Assembly: GCA_951802195.1 (NCBI GenBank)
Contig: OX637621.1
Coordinates: 1,302,001-1,366,000, forward strand
From: Tausonia pullulans
Lineage: Eukaryota; Basidiomycota; Tremellomycetes; Cystofilobasidiales; Mrakiaceae
DNA length: 64,000 bases
Reading direction: 5' to 3'
A program made the position numbers and the translations under genes. The first letter of the stretch is position 1; each line of letters starts with the position of its first letter. Below the pieces are notes generated by a model. The model saw only the letters and a list, made by a program, of their open reading frames with translations, was not told the DNA's origin and did not search any database. This document shows, piece after piece, positions 24,444 through 34,970 of this stretch.

Positions 24444-25585
24444 ATGACGACGGCAGCAGCAGCACCCTCCACGATGGCTTCCTCGTCCTCCAGCATCGTC
24501 GCCAAGGAGCTGGACCCCTATCGGGATCTGCCTCAGTCTCTGCGCGTGCGTGCGGTCGTTTGTGTCGTTGCCTCCCGGTTCCTTGAACGACGCGTTGATC
24601 CTCCGGTCTGTCTCTTTCCTCTGCCACCCCGGCAGACGACCCGCCTCCTCTTCTCGACGGCTGCTCCCTCGATGCCCGCTACACTCTCCGACCTCCTCTC
24701 CTTAGCTCCCTCGACCATTGCGGCCCGGATCACCTCGCGCTCCGTCCCGCTCACCAACCCACCGCGAGTCTCGTCCCACTCGACCGCGAAGCAGCGAGCC
24801 AAGGTCCGTCGAGCCCAGGACGCCATCCGCAAAGGCACCATCGGTCTCCTTCCCCGGGTAGAGCTCAAACGGCGCGGTATCTGGCAGCCGCGGCCTGGGG
24901 AGCTCAGTTGGACGAGTCTGGGGGGTCTGCGTGACCTCTGGGAGGGCTACGCCGTCGAGCTGCTCGGCCTCAAGTCGTTGAGGCTCGGGGAGACGTGGGA
25001 GGGTAACCCGGAGGGTCTGCAGGCCAAGCTCATCAAGGCGGACTTCACGGGGGCCTATGTGAAGGGTGCGTCGTCTCGTTGTGAAGACACAGCAGCGCTC
25101 GGTCAGAGGTCCGTGGTTCCTAACTCGCTGTCTCCTCCCTTGCGCGCCTCCTTCAATGCAGTCACGGCTGCGGCAAACATCTCGCTCGTCGGCATCGAAG
25201 GAATTGTCCTGCATGAGACGGAGCAGACGTTCAAGCTCTTCACGCAGTCGTCAACGCTCAAAGGTGCGCGCCCACGCTGCTCGCCCTTTAAATGTTGACC
25301 TTGACTGACAGCTCTCTTTCGGCCCCAGTCATCCCCAAGCTCAACACGACCTTCACCCTCTCCCTTCCTCTGGGGGCTGCCACAACTTCCGTCCCGTCAT
25401 CGACCTTAACGACAGAACCGCCTAGCCCCGCTTCTTCCACTCCCGCCACACCCTTCTTGACCCCCCGGCGCCGGCTCGCATTCGATGTCTACGGCTCGCA
25501 GCTCATCTTCCGGAGCGCCGATCGGGCGGGACGCAAGTTCAAGACGAAGCCGGCGGTGGAGATCGCCGTGCCTGGGCTGGAATGA
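24444..25585 (+). CDS. POP4: RNase P/MRP protein subunit Pop4 (Rpp29)
   Basis: Protein subunit of RNase P (tRNA 5' maturation) and RNase MRP (rRNA processing) in nucleus and nucleolus. Exons 24444-24545, 24636-25065, 25162-25263 and 25329-25585 total 891 nt (296 residues). The basic helix STAKQRAKVRRAQDAIRKG is followed by the Sm-like Rpp29 fold: LRDLWEGYAVELLGL, LQAKLIKADFTGAY, SLVGIEGIVLHETEQTF, then after a short Ser/Thr-rich insert FDVYGSQLIFRSADRAGRKF. This order (WEGY, then GxxxxxES/ET, then PK..t.F, then GsqL) is typical of the family. The first intron (90 nt) is a multiple of three and stop-free, so the splice there rests on the GTGCGT donor and GGCAG acceptor. The start at 24444 is preceded by CAACA in a good context. 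Confidence 0.88.
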
Positions 25586-26864
25586 GCGAGAGAATTGCGA
25601 GGAGAAGGAAACGGGTGGGACGCTTTCGGCGTCATAGCAGTGAGGGTTTGAGGATGGGAGCTCCCTCTCGTTACATTTCGGAGGCCGAGGGAAGGTATCC
25701 ACCTTAGGGCGAGTTGCTCGTTGAACGGAGACCAACGTCTTTGGCGACGGCGTGCGCGTATCGCGCCTCTTTACACAGGATGGCCCTCAGCCTGCTCGGG
25801 ATTGCCAGTCTCAAGGCCACGTCGAGATACAGTTGTTTACTTGGCCATTCAAGGATCTCGCCGCGTGTAGCCCCTGGAGTGAGAATAGAGGACCCTCGCT
25901 AAAGTACAGGCTAGGTTCGGCATGGTCTCATATATATTTTGTTTTCTCTATGCCTTATCCTAGTCTCATTACCATGGACTTCCTCTGATTGGAAAATAAC
26001 AGCAATTTGTAGCCTCATTCATATAAATCTCGTCCCTCCTCGATGACGGGCGCGCCACGGCGGCCAACAGAGAGACGCGTTGCGAGCTCCCCTTCAGTAG
26101 CCAGCCTCCTCTCAACTATCATCCCGCCTCGGCCACTCGGCCACATACCCCCTTCGCTCGCCCAGATTTCTCTACGTGCACCAGGATGGCTCTCTCCCGT
26201 ATTCCCTGCCAGCTTGAAATTTCGACGTTGAGGACGCTCGCGGCGCCTGCTCGGACGAGAGCGGCCTCCACCTTGGCCGGCTCATCGCTTCAGCCCATCG
26301 AGTTGACCTCATCAGTACGCAGACAGAATGTCCACGCTCTCTTGATGGGCTGCTCCGCTGAAGACTGGCTCGTGGGTTGCAACTTTCAGCGCACGCGTCC
26401 CGACGCTTCCTCGTCACGGCTTCCGCCGACGTCCAGTCTGTCTCCCGTCCACGTGTGACTCTGCTTCGAACGATGCGTTGCTGACAGCCTCCATCTGACA
26501 TTCGCCATCGATTGCTTGCGCAGGCTCACGTCCTGGTCCCACACTTTCGTCGTCGTCCAGCAAGCGCGCGTTCCCCTCGGCTGCGAATCCGCTGGTCTCT
26601 TCTCGGGGAGGGGTGAGTCCTGCCTGCCTGCCTATCACTTCCTTGTTCGGAGAGAGTTCATCGGGGCCTCTTTCGTCTTGCCATTGCTACGCTGAGGGCC
26701 TAGATGGCAGTTCCATCGCGCCCGATCGGTCGTCGAGTTGTGACTGACGGTCGCTCAACCAGGCGTCCGCTACTCCGCACACCAGCTCTCGACAGGCATA
26801 TGTCAGTATCCTCTTCCTGGCGGTACATCAAGATGACCCCTTCTGACATCCAGGCTTGTAGTCT
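25586..26864 (+). other. Intergenic with possible upstream exons of the OB-fold-like gene
   Basis: The first ~450 nt are POP4 3' flank, AT-richer near 25930-26040. From about 26186 there are short open segments with intron-like signals between them: a start MALSRIPCQLEISTLRT at 26186, and a Ser-rich segment ending SSSSKRAFPSAANPL around 26550-26610 before a GTGAGT donor. They could be 5' exons or an untranslated leader of the gene that starts at 26865, but I could not join them with confidence. Confidence 0.3.
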
Positions 26865-28235
26865 ATGGATCTCCCCCCTGAGACCGACAACATCTTTGAC
26901 GACTCGGCAGTGGCACGGGAATGGGTCTTCCCGCCCGAGAAGCAGGCTATGCTCAGGCAGGCAGCCAAGGTGAGGCGCACAAGTCCTTAATCTGTACCCG
27001 GACACTTTAAACTGATCTCGTATTACGACTCCCGGGTCCGATCTAGTCGTGGGCGCGTTCGCCAGGATCCACCAAGCCGCCGAGAACAACCTGGGTGAGA
27101 GGCACACCGCTGTTCGTGCTTTTTGCCAAAGAGCTCTCCAATGTTAACTCCCTCTCGCCGATCGATGGGATCCTCGTCTCCCAGCAGGGTCGAGGGACTG
27201 TGCCTCGCAAAAAGGCGCAGTTGAAACCCGTCGCGATGGCGCCCGTCTACCCCATCAGCGTGCTCCGCAACAAGCCAGCTGACGTGTTTGCCGGCGTTCG
27301 CGGAAAGATCGTCTCGCACGATAAAATGTACAAAAAATCATTCGAGGATAGGCCGACCGCGAATCGTGCGTAAGGGCGCGCCGCTGTATCGAAAAAAATT
27401 CTCTCCTGATCGATTCACGAACGCTGCATTTATCCAGTCCGCGTCGATACGTACAAGATTCTTGACAGTTCGTCCGGCGAGCCCCTAGAAATAGAGCTCC
27501 AACAGAACCGACTGGCGTGTGTTCCCATGATCGGAGACCAGGTGACATTCAAAGGGCTCAAGGTGAGCCTACCGTTTAGGAAGGCGTTGCGACGACAGCC
27601 GGAGCCTCGGTTAACTTATTTTTCTTCCCAGGTCGAGCACTTCAACTCCAAGAACCCAGATAAACCCTCGACCGTGCGTCTAGTCCAGCCAACCGCCCGT
27701 GAGTGGTCCTGGTCACATGTTCTGTCGAAGGACCCCCCGGTGTATTCGACGGCCGACGAGCTCCACGAGCGCAAGACCGAGCCTCGGAGGGTGAACGTTC
27801 GTGGCATCCTCGGAGGCTCCGTCGACTTTGGTGTCCATTCTGGTCCGTTCCTCTCTTTTGGGCTGTTTTGACCTTGATCGCTAGATGTTTTGGCTGAACC
27901 GCGCGCGTCGTCCCTAGGGAAATCGAACGCCTTCCGTGTGACGGTCGAGATCGACGGGGAGCAGATCCCCGTGGTTGTCTTTCGCGAGTCGCCCACCAAG
28001 GAGAGCAAGGACGCCTACAGGAAGCTGCCGGAAGGGTGGCAGATTGGCCGCGAAATCGCGCTCCACAACCTGGCCGTGCGTTTTGGCTCGCTCGACTCTT
28101 TCCTCACCACGTCATTGGCGCTAACCTGGTGCTACCTTGCAACAGAACCGGTCGGACCCAAAATGGAACCTGAGAGGCCAGCTCATCGAGAAGCAGGAGG
28201 GCGAGCCGGACGACGGCCAGTGGTGGTTCCGGTGA
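26865..28235 (+). CDS. Unrecognised protein with two OB-fold-like segments
   Basis: Six exons, 26865-26969, 27047-27365, 27438-27562, 27632-27842, 27918-28075 and 28146-28235, total 1008 nt (335 residues) in frame from the ATG at 26865. The N-terminus is acidic (MDLPPETDNIFDDSAVAREW). Two later segments have the strand order of OB folds. The first starts FAGVRGKIVSHDKMYKK and ends IGDQVTFKGLKVEHF. The second starts RVNVRGILGG, continues FRVTVEIDGEQIPVVVF and ends with a helix EGWQIGREIALHNL. The C-terminus ends DDGQWWFR. OB folds often bind single-stranded DNA or RNA; candidates would be telomere or replication proteins, but I see no diagnostic family motif. Intron 4 has a GTCCGT donor. Earlier exons upstream of 26865 are possible. 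Confidence 0.6.
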
Positions 28236-28619
28236 TGGGGAGCCAGTTGGAGAAGGGGCTTCTCGTTTGCTCATTTCCGAAGCCCCCTCCCCCCCATATG
28301 TATGATGAACGATGACGAGCGATATATTTCGGTGGAACACCCGACCGGCACATGTTTTCGGCCGCGTGGCTGAAGGCGGTGAACGAACGAACGAGGGTGC
28401 GTCGAAAAGAATCGGCAGCCGGCCCCGCTTTGCCCCTGGTCTCTGAGGCTGTCCGCTCTCCCACTCTTCTCCTCTGCTTCCTCGCTCGGGTGCGCGGTCA
28501 CCGGCCCCTCGGATATTCGCGGACCAAGCGCGCGAGACCGGCGCTGTCTGCCCTCCCCTCCTTCCTTTCTTTCCTCCTCTCCCGAACACCCTTATCTTGC
28601 AACCGACGGACCCTGCTGC
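28236..28619. other. Intergenic, TAM41 promoter region
   Basis: A 384-nt spacer between genes on the same strand. The last 150 nt before the ATG are pyrimidine-rich (CTC/TTCC runs), as in many promoters here. Nothing else recognised. Confidence 0.4.
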
Positions 28620-30397
28620 ATGGCCACGCTACTTCACAAGACCCCTCAGCGGCTCGCCAGCAGGCGAGTCTTCCAGGCCGCCTTCCTCTCAACTCAGCCA
28701 TCGGGCTCGTCTCCGCCGTCGGCCACGTCCTCGTCCTCGACATACAGCCCCAGTGACGACTCTTCGACCTCGTCCGCCCCTTCCTCCTCGAGCATCCCCT
28801 CCACTCCTTCCTCCTCTTCTTCCTCCCTCCCAAATCTTCCCGGAGGCGAGTCCTTCCACTACCCATCCTTGCCGTCCTCCTCGAGCTCAAGCTCGAGCGC
28901 GAGCGCGTCTCCGTCCGAGGCCTCGCCCTTCCAAGCCTCGTCGCTTCCCAACATCCCTAGGCCGTCTGAGGACCGACCTCGCAACCAATGGAGGCAGCCA
29001 CGTTACCCCTTGTACCCTGGTCCACGCCCCTCACTCTCGCTCCCAACAGGGTTCGGCGCGAATCAGATCGTCGACGTCCCGGATGAGACGCTCCAGTTGC
29101 TCGGGGACATCGTCGGCTCCTTCCGGGCGCCCATTCGGTACGCCTTCGCTTACGGGTCCGGTATTTTTGCCCAGACGGGGCAGTCCTCAGACAAAGGGGA
29201 GAAGCCCATGCTCGACTTTATCTTCGCGACGACACATGCGGACCACTTCCACTCGATCAATATGGCGAGTAACCCGAGCCACTACCCGGCGTACATGCGC
29301 GCCTTGGGGTCGGACTCTGTGAGCTGGCTTCAGCGTCACGGTGGAGCGGGCGTGTGGTACAATGCGTACGTGCCTACGCATGGGGTGGTGAGTTGAGCTG
29401 TCGCTTCCGTTCCATGGATGAGAAGAGAAGCTGACTTTTGTCGGTTCGACGATGGCGCGCGCAGACCATCAAGTACGGCGTCGTGACGATGGATCACCTC
29501 TGCAAGGACCTCATCGAGTGGCAGACGCTTTATCTCTCTGGCCGCATGCACAAGCCGGTCAGTTCCGTCGTGTGCAATCTGTTCTTTTGTTCGTTGCTGA
29601 CGCACCTTGCCCCAACGGACGCGCCCTGACCCTTTTCTCGTCTGTGAATAGATCCGCATCATCCGGGATGACCCGCGCGTCAAGCTCGCCAACCAGGTCA
29701 ACCTGACATCGGCCCTCCGGGTCGCGCTCCTCACGCTACCAGAGACGTTCCAGGAGCGGGACCTCTACGAGCGCATCGCTGGGCTGTCATACGGAGGTGC
29801 GTTGAGGCGCGCGCCGCGGGCTTGGCACATTCTTTACTGACCTCCTCCTCAGGCGACCCCCGCATGATGATCCCCGGCGCCGAGAACCCGCGCAAGGTCG
29901 CCAACATTGTCGACTCGCAGATGGACAAGTTCAAGGGCGTCTACGAGCGACTTCTCTCAGAGCTCTCGGGGCTTGCCGTCGTCGGTGTTCCTGGAGGCTC
30001 CCTGCAGCAGGACCACTCCCCCGAGCACCGGGCCTCGCTCGCCCGGAAGCTCCCCAAGAATCTCAAGACGCGGATCCGTGCCCAGTACGCCGACACGGCG
30101 CGGGAGGCGAACGACTCGGACGCGGAGAAGCAGCTATGGCTCAAGATCGGAGCCGAGGAGGGGCTCGGAAGGGAGCTCATCAAGCAGACGTCGGCAATTA
30201 CGCGAAGACCGGCTCTGACGCAATCCATCAAGGGTAAGTGGAGGGAGACGGAAAGAACTGGTGGGTTGCAGTCTGACACTTGCTATTCAGGCATCATCAC
30301 TGCCGGTCCGCTTAAGAGCCTCTGGTATTCGTCTGCCAAGTTCTCCAAGTGGCAGAAGGGCAGTCGGGAGATGGACACCGACAAGAAGTCTAGGTAA
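28620..30397 (+). CDS. TAM41: Mitochondrial phosphatidate cytidylyltransferase Tam41
   Basis: Peripheral inner-membrane enzyme on the matrix side that makes CDP-diacylglycerol from CTP and phosphatidic acid for cardiolipin synthesis. Exons 28620-29387, 29465-29557, 29652-29796, 29853-30233 and 30291-30397 total 1494 nt (497 residues). The N-terminus MATLLHKTPQRLASRRVFQ looks like a mitochondrial presequence and is followed by about 85 Ser/Pro-rich residues. The nucleotidyltransferase core is clear: IRYAFAYGSGIFAQTG, then LDFIFATTHADHFHSINM, with Gly-Ser and the aspartates that bind metal. Later KYGVVTMDHLCKDLIEWQ, LYLSGRMHKP and EDPRMMIPGAENPRKVANIV-type sequence (here DPRMMIPGAENPRKVANIV) follow. 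The Ser-rich linker makes it longer than yeast Tam41 (about 385 residues). Confidence 0.93.
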
Positions 30398-31325
30398 GAA
30401 GGAAGGATAAGAATCCGTCCAATAGGACGGGGCTTGTGTTCTGTTAGAAGACCAAAAAAAACCCCCCCCGATGGACGGTAGATTTTCTTGATCTTCCTTG
30501 GAGAAAGCTTATGTGATGCTTCTGGAGGATCTGAAGTTACCCTCTGTCCCGCCCTGAAAAGCCAACTACTTTTCTCCACAAGTCGCCACACCTGTGTGAC
30601 CGAGACTTCCAAGCACCGTCTCTGAGCTCAAGTTCCCAACTTACAATCGACATCAGACAGGTAACAAACTAGTCCTAGCACGCACGTTTACTTTCCTTCG
30701 AGATGTCGTGAGCTAGTTTAGAAAAACACATAACCGCCCCAGAAAGCCACCGTTCTGTTGGCCACGTGCTTATATAGGAACGTTTTCATGGAGGGCTCCA
30801 AGTAACGGGTTTAGGTGATCTCTCCGTGAGAGAATCCTGGGTTCCGAGGAGAATGCGGGAGCACGCTGAAGGCGGACCGAAGCCAGAAGTCAAGGTTGAA
30901 CACCCATAAGAATGAATATGTAGATATTTTTCAATGAGACTTAATGGATCGACTTTAAATAGACCAGGATAAGACTACCCGGCTACTAGATCAAGCAAAA
31001 AAGAAGAAAGGATGGAGAAATGAAGGGGAGGCGCGAGGGAAAGAGTACTGCCGCGGTGCCAGACAGAACTGACACACCTCGCACCTTCGAAGGGATGCGT
31101 CGATATCACAATTTAAAGGAGGCCCCCAAGGATCGGGCCAAGGATCGGAAGACCTCCAACGGCTCCGGTTCCTCCAGGGAGAAGGCCGCCGATGAGTCCA
31201 ACAACAGTGTTGAGGATCCCCTGTAAATTCAAAGCCGAAAAGGAGATAATGCGAAAGATCAAGGAACGGTTAAGATTTCGGCGTCAGCTCAAGTCGCGTA
31301 TTATTTCCTGCCAAACAAAGCCGGT
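30398..31325. other. Gene-free spacer, left part of gene-poor island
   Basis: About 930 nt, richer in A/T than its surroundings, with an A-run followed by a C-run near 30452-30470. A 68-codon frame at 31020-31226 is lysine/arginine-rich with no conserved features and is probably not a gene. It contains one copy of a diverged repeat listed separately. Confidence 0.45.
30575..30780 (+). repeat. Diverged direct repeat, copy 1
   Basis: By eye this stretch matches 32525-32735 in the same orientation. Shared islands include TCTCCACAAG, CAAGC(A/G)CC(G/A)TCTCTGA(G/A)CTCAA, CTTTCCTT then CGAGATGTCGT, and CGCCCC then GA then CCAC. Overall identity looks moderate with small gaps. It could be an old dispersed repeat or the remains of a segmental duplication. 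Confidence 0.45.
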
Positions 31326-32015
31326 TTAACGCACAGAGACGAGGCCGGTGAGAGACGAGAGCAGTCCAGAGAGAGTTCCGGTGAGGTCGCCGACGAGAGG
31401 GAGGGAGTCGGTGGGGAGATCGAGGCCACCAAGAGTCGACTCGATAGAGGTGGCAATGGAGGCAACCTGGGAGGCAATCTGCTGCTGGGAAGCGGGGGTG
31501 ATCTTGCCGACGGAGAGGGCCTTAAGGGATCCGGAAGCGCCGCCAACCTGGAGACCGATACATCGAGGCCGATTCCAGTCAGTAACAGTCAAAATTCCGC
31601 GAACGTGCCGAGGTTGCTGCTCCTCCACCTGCGAGACTCTACTCACGGCGCTAGTGAGCTGCTCAAGGAGAGGGTTGAGCTGGTCGGTAGGGAGGACACC
31701 TCCGACGGCAGGGAGGTTTGAGATCTGGGAGAGGAGTCCGTCCTGAAAAACGAATGCGGGCAGGGGCAGCGTGGTCAATCGTTTGATGGCAAAGTTCGAG
31801 TGGCTTTTGACACCTTGAATAAATTGGCTACTTACAACAACGGAGTCGAGTCCGTTGACAATGTTGAGGATAGCCTGGGCTCCAGGAAGGTCGAACGATC
31901 CAAGAATCGGGCCGAGCAGGTTGCCAAGAAGTCCACGCTCCTTAGCAGGGGCAGCGTAGGCGGCAACGCAAGCCACAGCAAGCACGACGAAGAGGGTGGC
32001 GAGGAGACGAGTCAT
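31326..32015 (-). CDS. Small secreted protein, unrecognised family
   Basis: A protein of 165 residues after removal of introns 31743-31835 (93 nt) and 31548-31646 (99 nt). The start MTRLLATLFVVLAVACVAAYA is a clear signal peptide with likely cleavage after the Ala-rich end (AAPA). The mature part is rich in Leu, Gly and Ser and nearly free of cysteine and aromatic residues: LLGNLLGPILGSFDLPGAQ, LLSQISNLPAVGGVLPTDQ, then TLGGLDLPTDSLPLVGDL and TGTLSGLLSSLTGLVSVR. It resembles small amphipathic cell-surface or secreted proteins of basidiomycetes, but I cannot name a family. Both introns have good signals (GTAAGT/TTTTTCAG; GTGAGT/CTCCAG with a TACTGAC branch), are stop-free and are multiples of three, so unspliced RNA would still encode a longer protein. 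Confidence 0.72.
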   Translation of the reverse strand: MTRLLATLFVVLAVACVAAYAAPAKERGLLGNLLGPILGSFDLPGAQAILNIVNGLDSVVVSSQFIQGVKSHSNFAIKRLTTLPLPAFVFQDGLLSQISNLPAVGGVLPTDQLNPLLEQLTSAVSRVSQVEEQQPRHVRGILTVTDWNRPRCIGLQVGGASGSLKALSVGKITPASQQQIASQVASIATSIESTLGGLDLPTDSLPLVGDLTGTLSGLLSSLTGLVSVR

Positions 32016-34798
32016 CTTGAAAATAAGGAGTGGAGAAGAGGAGGAGGAGGATGTGGTGGATGGTGAACGAGTTTGGGTGCCTGTAAATTCCACTTTTATA
32101 CAGCAACAAATGAAGCTAAGGAAATTGAGTTGTGAGTGGCGAGCTGCGCGGCCAGTCTTGGGAGGTGGGGGAGGAGAGCGTGCGATCACAACAGAGAACA
32201 CATCTCACGGCCCCCCAGCCTTCGGATTTTCCTGCTAGTACATATGCAAGGAGAGACATGCACAAGCAGGGCTGACGGTCGAGCGATGTCTCTTATAACT
32301 TTGCGTCATCATCGCTCGGCTCCAAGGGCGGAAGGGAAGGCGCAGGCACTTCCCTCGCCGCTTGCTCGGCTTAAAGAGACTCGCACACTTGGACGATCTC
32401 GTGCAAGCAAGTCTCTGAGAAAACCCAGCCTCTTGCTCACAGCCAGAACTGGACAGTGCAGGGTTCTCATGTCTACTGCATTTAATTCTGTTCTGCTTTT
32501 CCCTCTAACTTGCATTTAACAGCTCTTCTCCACAAGCACTCTCCACCCTGTGACCTGTAACCCAAGGTCTCAAGCGCCATCTCTGAACTCAAATCACCCG
32601 GCAGCCACCAAAGGTCGGATTGGTAGCAACCCAGCCCCCGCATGCATGTCGTCTTTCCTTACGAGATGTCGTCAAAGAATGTAGAAAGAAATACACACGA
32701 TCGCCCCGGAGAACCACTTGCATGAACGAGATAGGCTTCTACTCAAGGTTCAAGCATTAGGAGAGACAGGATCTCTGGTTCACATCTAGTACCCCCCCCG
32801 AATATAGGAACGACAAAGCCTTGCTCATGGATCAGGCCGCAGAGGTCAAACGCGCGATTTTGGCACGGGATGCAGATTGGCTCGGCCGCCGCCGCCGCCG
32901 CCGTATTCCTCCGTTGCTATCCTCTCTTTCACTCTGGAAGTGACCTTAAGATATATATTGCCCTCCAAGGTGTGATGAACCAAGCACAGTGGATGAGGCA
33001 CTTTTATTCAGTGTTGTTGGACCTCGGCAATCCCAGAGTTCCGCCTGTGACCCTAGCTGCGCTCCGTTTTCGCCACCTCTGTGGACAGCTCGTTTTTGCA
33101 TGACCGCAGCCCCTACAGTCTAAACATGCTTAAGCCGTAAACATGCCAGTGATTGGTCACCCAGACAAAGGCAGGGGCGCTTTTTGCCGCTGACGCCAAC
33201 ATGGCATGTCCTCCCCACGCTCTGGGCAATCCGGCGCAGAGGGTGCGTTGGCGTCACATCTCCCGCGACTCCGCAACATCGATCAAGGCAGGAGGAGCTG
33301 TTGCAACCCGGGGTCCGGAAGGAGCGATCGACTCAGAAACCATGCTGGGACAACCATGCCTTGGCCACGGGCAAGTTCATCCGTTGACAACGGCATCTAG
33401 ATATAGTAAATCCCAGCAGAGGGAAGAGCGAGTGAGAAAGAACGTCTCACTTTCGTTCACATTTAAGAGTAGTCCAGTGCCAATCTGTATACTCACCTGA
33501 CCCTGTTGTTCCAAAATGATTATAACCTTAGACAATGAAGGATGCAGACGCTGATCGTGAGCCGGCGGGTGCGCAAAGAAGGTTGGCGACAGAGCACGCC
33601 GCGCGTATGTTTCTGTCGAAGGTCTCAGGCGTGGTTCATTTTGAAGACGACGACCATCTCCTATAGTGGAGCTTAATAGAGTCAGCGTGCTGGGCATAGC
33701 GCTCCATCATTCTCCAGGTTCATGCAAGGTTTCAGCCTAAGGATAAACCCGATCGTTCAAGTACTATAGAAGAGCTTTGTGCCAGGCTGATCCGGCGGCG
33801 CGCTTGCTTTCATGAGATGACGATCGCGCCTTTTTGCGTGCCTACGCTCACAAGGTTGTCGATCTGCCCACTGTGTCGTTGACCGATCCAGCGATCAAAC
33901 CATGCCGAGCCGACGATCGGTGATGGATCCTTTCACGTAGGCCGCGCTCTGCATTTCTTCGACGGAAGCTGACCATTGGATGGCGAATTCCGGACACCCG
34001 AAAAATGGGCAGTCGAGGTCGCCAAAGGAACACCATGGGCAAGGTGGGTATCTTTCTCGAGAAGAGGAACATGCAGGTAAGGGGTCCTGAAAGGTGGGAT
34101 TGAAGCGAGATATCTCGACCTACCTGCGGGTCGATATCGATCGTATGGCGGAATAAGATAACGCCCTGATCTCTTCCGTTCTCGACTTCAGCTGAGAGAT
34201 GGCCTCTGGAGAAGCGTTCAGCGTGACAGAGCGGAGCACTTGCATAGGGCCTGCTAGCCAGTTCTTCATCTTAGCCGTAAGTCTTATTTGCAGAATCGAG
34301 CTTCCGAGCCATGAACTTCGGGTAAATAGGTCGCCTCCTCTCTCATAGCGTTGTACCACTCATCATGTCGGAGTGATTTCGTTGCCAGCTGGGCACGAAC
34401 GTTCAATTCGTGCTGAGTTTCGCAGAAGCTGCTTCTCCTGCCCTCCGCCCCCCCCCCCCGTCCCCCCACCTCTCCGGTCAACTTTCTCTTCTTTTCTATC
34501 AGTCATGAGCCTTTACCTCTGTCTTCGGTCAAATGTATCATCCGAGGGGTCAGGGCCGCAATTGACCATCGGGGCAGGTTCGATAGGGCAATAGCAAGAG
34601 GTGTTCGGTACTGAGCTTCGAATTATCTTCCCTTAATCATGCGGGGAGAGTCACTCCTCTTCATTCTTCGTTTTACCAGCCCCTTTCACCACATTCTGAA
34701 GTACGCGCATCCATCACCGTCGAACACGATCGGGCGACAGCGTCAGTGACAATCCAACCTACCGACCCAGCTAGCAAAACTCTGCCAGTAAAAGTAAA
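32016..34798. other. Gene-free stretch, centre of gene-poor island
   Basis: About 2.8 kb with no supportable protein gene. It contains the promoter of the secreted-protein gene (a TATA-like TTTTATA just upstream at about 32091-32099 read on the minus strand as TATAAAA), the second copy of the diverged repeat, a (GCC)n run near 32880-32903, C-runs near 32791 and 34448-34470, and A/T-richer sequence than the flanks. Frames of 60-115 codons (for example 33153-33500) show no conserved sequence or intron pattern. Confidence 0.45.
32525..32735 (+). repeat. Diverged direct repeat, copy 2
   Basis: Partner of 30575-30780 about 1.95 kb away, in the same orientation, on the other side of the secreted-protein gene. 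It lies about 510-720 nt upstream of that gene's start, so it may include or replace promoter DNA. Confidence 0.45.
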
Positions 34799-34870
34799 TA
34801 TCAGGACCGGGAATTGAACCCGGGTCTAGGCGGTGTTAACACCTTGTACTAACCATTATACGATCCCGAC
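34799..34870 (-). tRNA. tRNA-Val (anticodon AAC)
   Basis: Read on the minus strand the 72 nt fold into a full cloverleaf. The acceptor stem GTCGGGA pairs with TCCTGAT (a G-U at the end and one inside). The D arm is GTA...TAC with TAATGGTTAG in the loop. The anticodon stem AGGTG/CGCCT encloses the loop TTAACAC with anticodon AAC. A 4-nt variable loop follows, then the T arm CCGGG TTCAATT CCCGG. The discriminator base is A. There is no intron. The B box GGTTCAATTCC is near canonical. Upstream on its strand is an A-rich stretch, usual for tRNA 5' flanks. Confidence 0.93.
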
Positions 34871-34970
34871 TGTTTTGTTTTGTTGAACTGCATATCTCGT
34901 TGGTTAATATGTAGGTTTGCAAACAACACTTGTCCAACCACCACCAGGTCAACCCAGGTCACCCTACCTT

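Noticed and set aside
31020-31226. A 68-codon plus-strand frame in the spacer downstream of TAM41.
   Set aside because: Lys/Arg/Ser-rich, no signal peptide or domain, no intron pattern, and its length is within chance.
34917-34970. Extension of LINE ORF1 upstream to 34917.
   Set aside because: The frame is open but position 34917 is TTG; the first ATG is at 34971.
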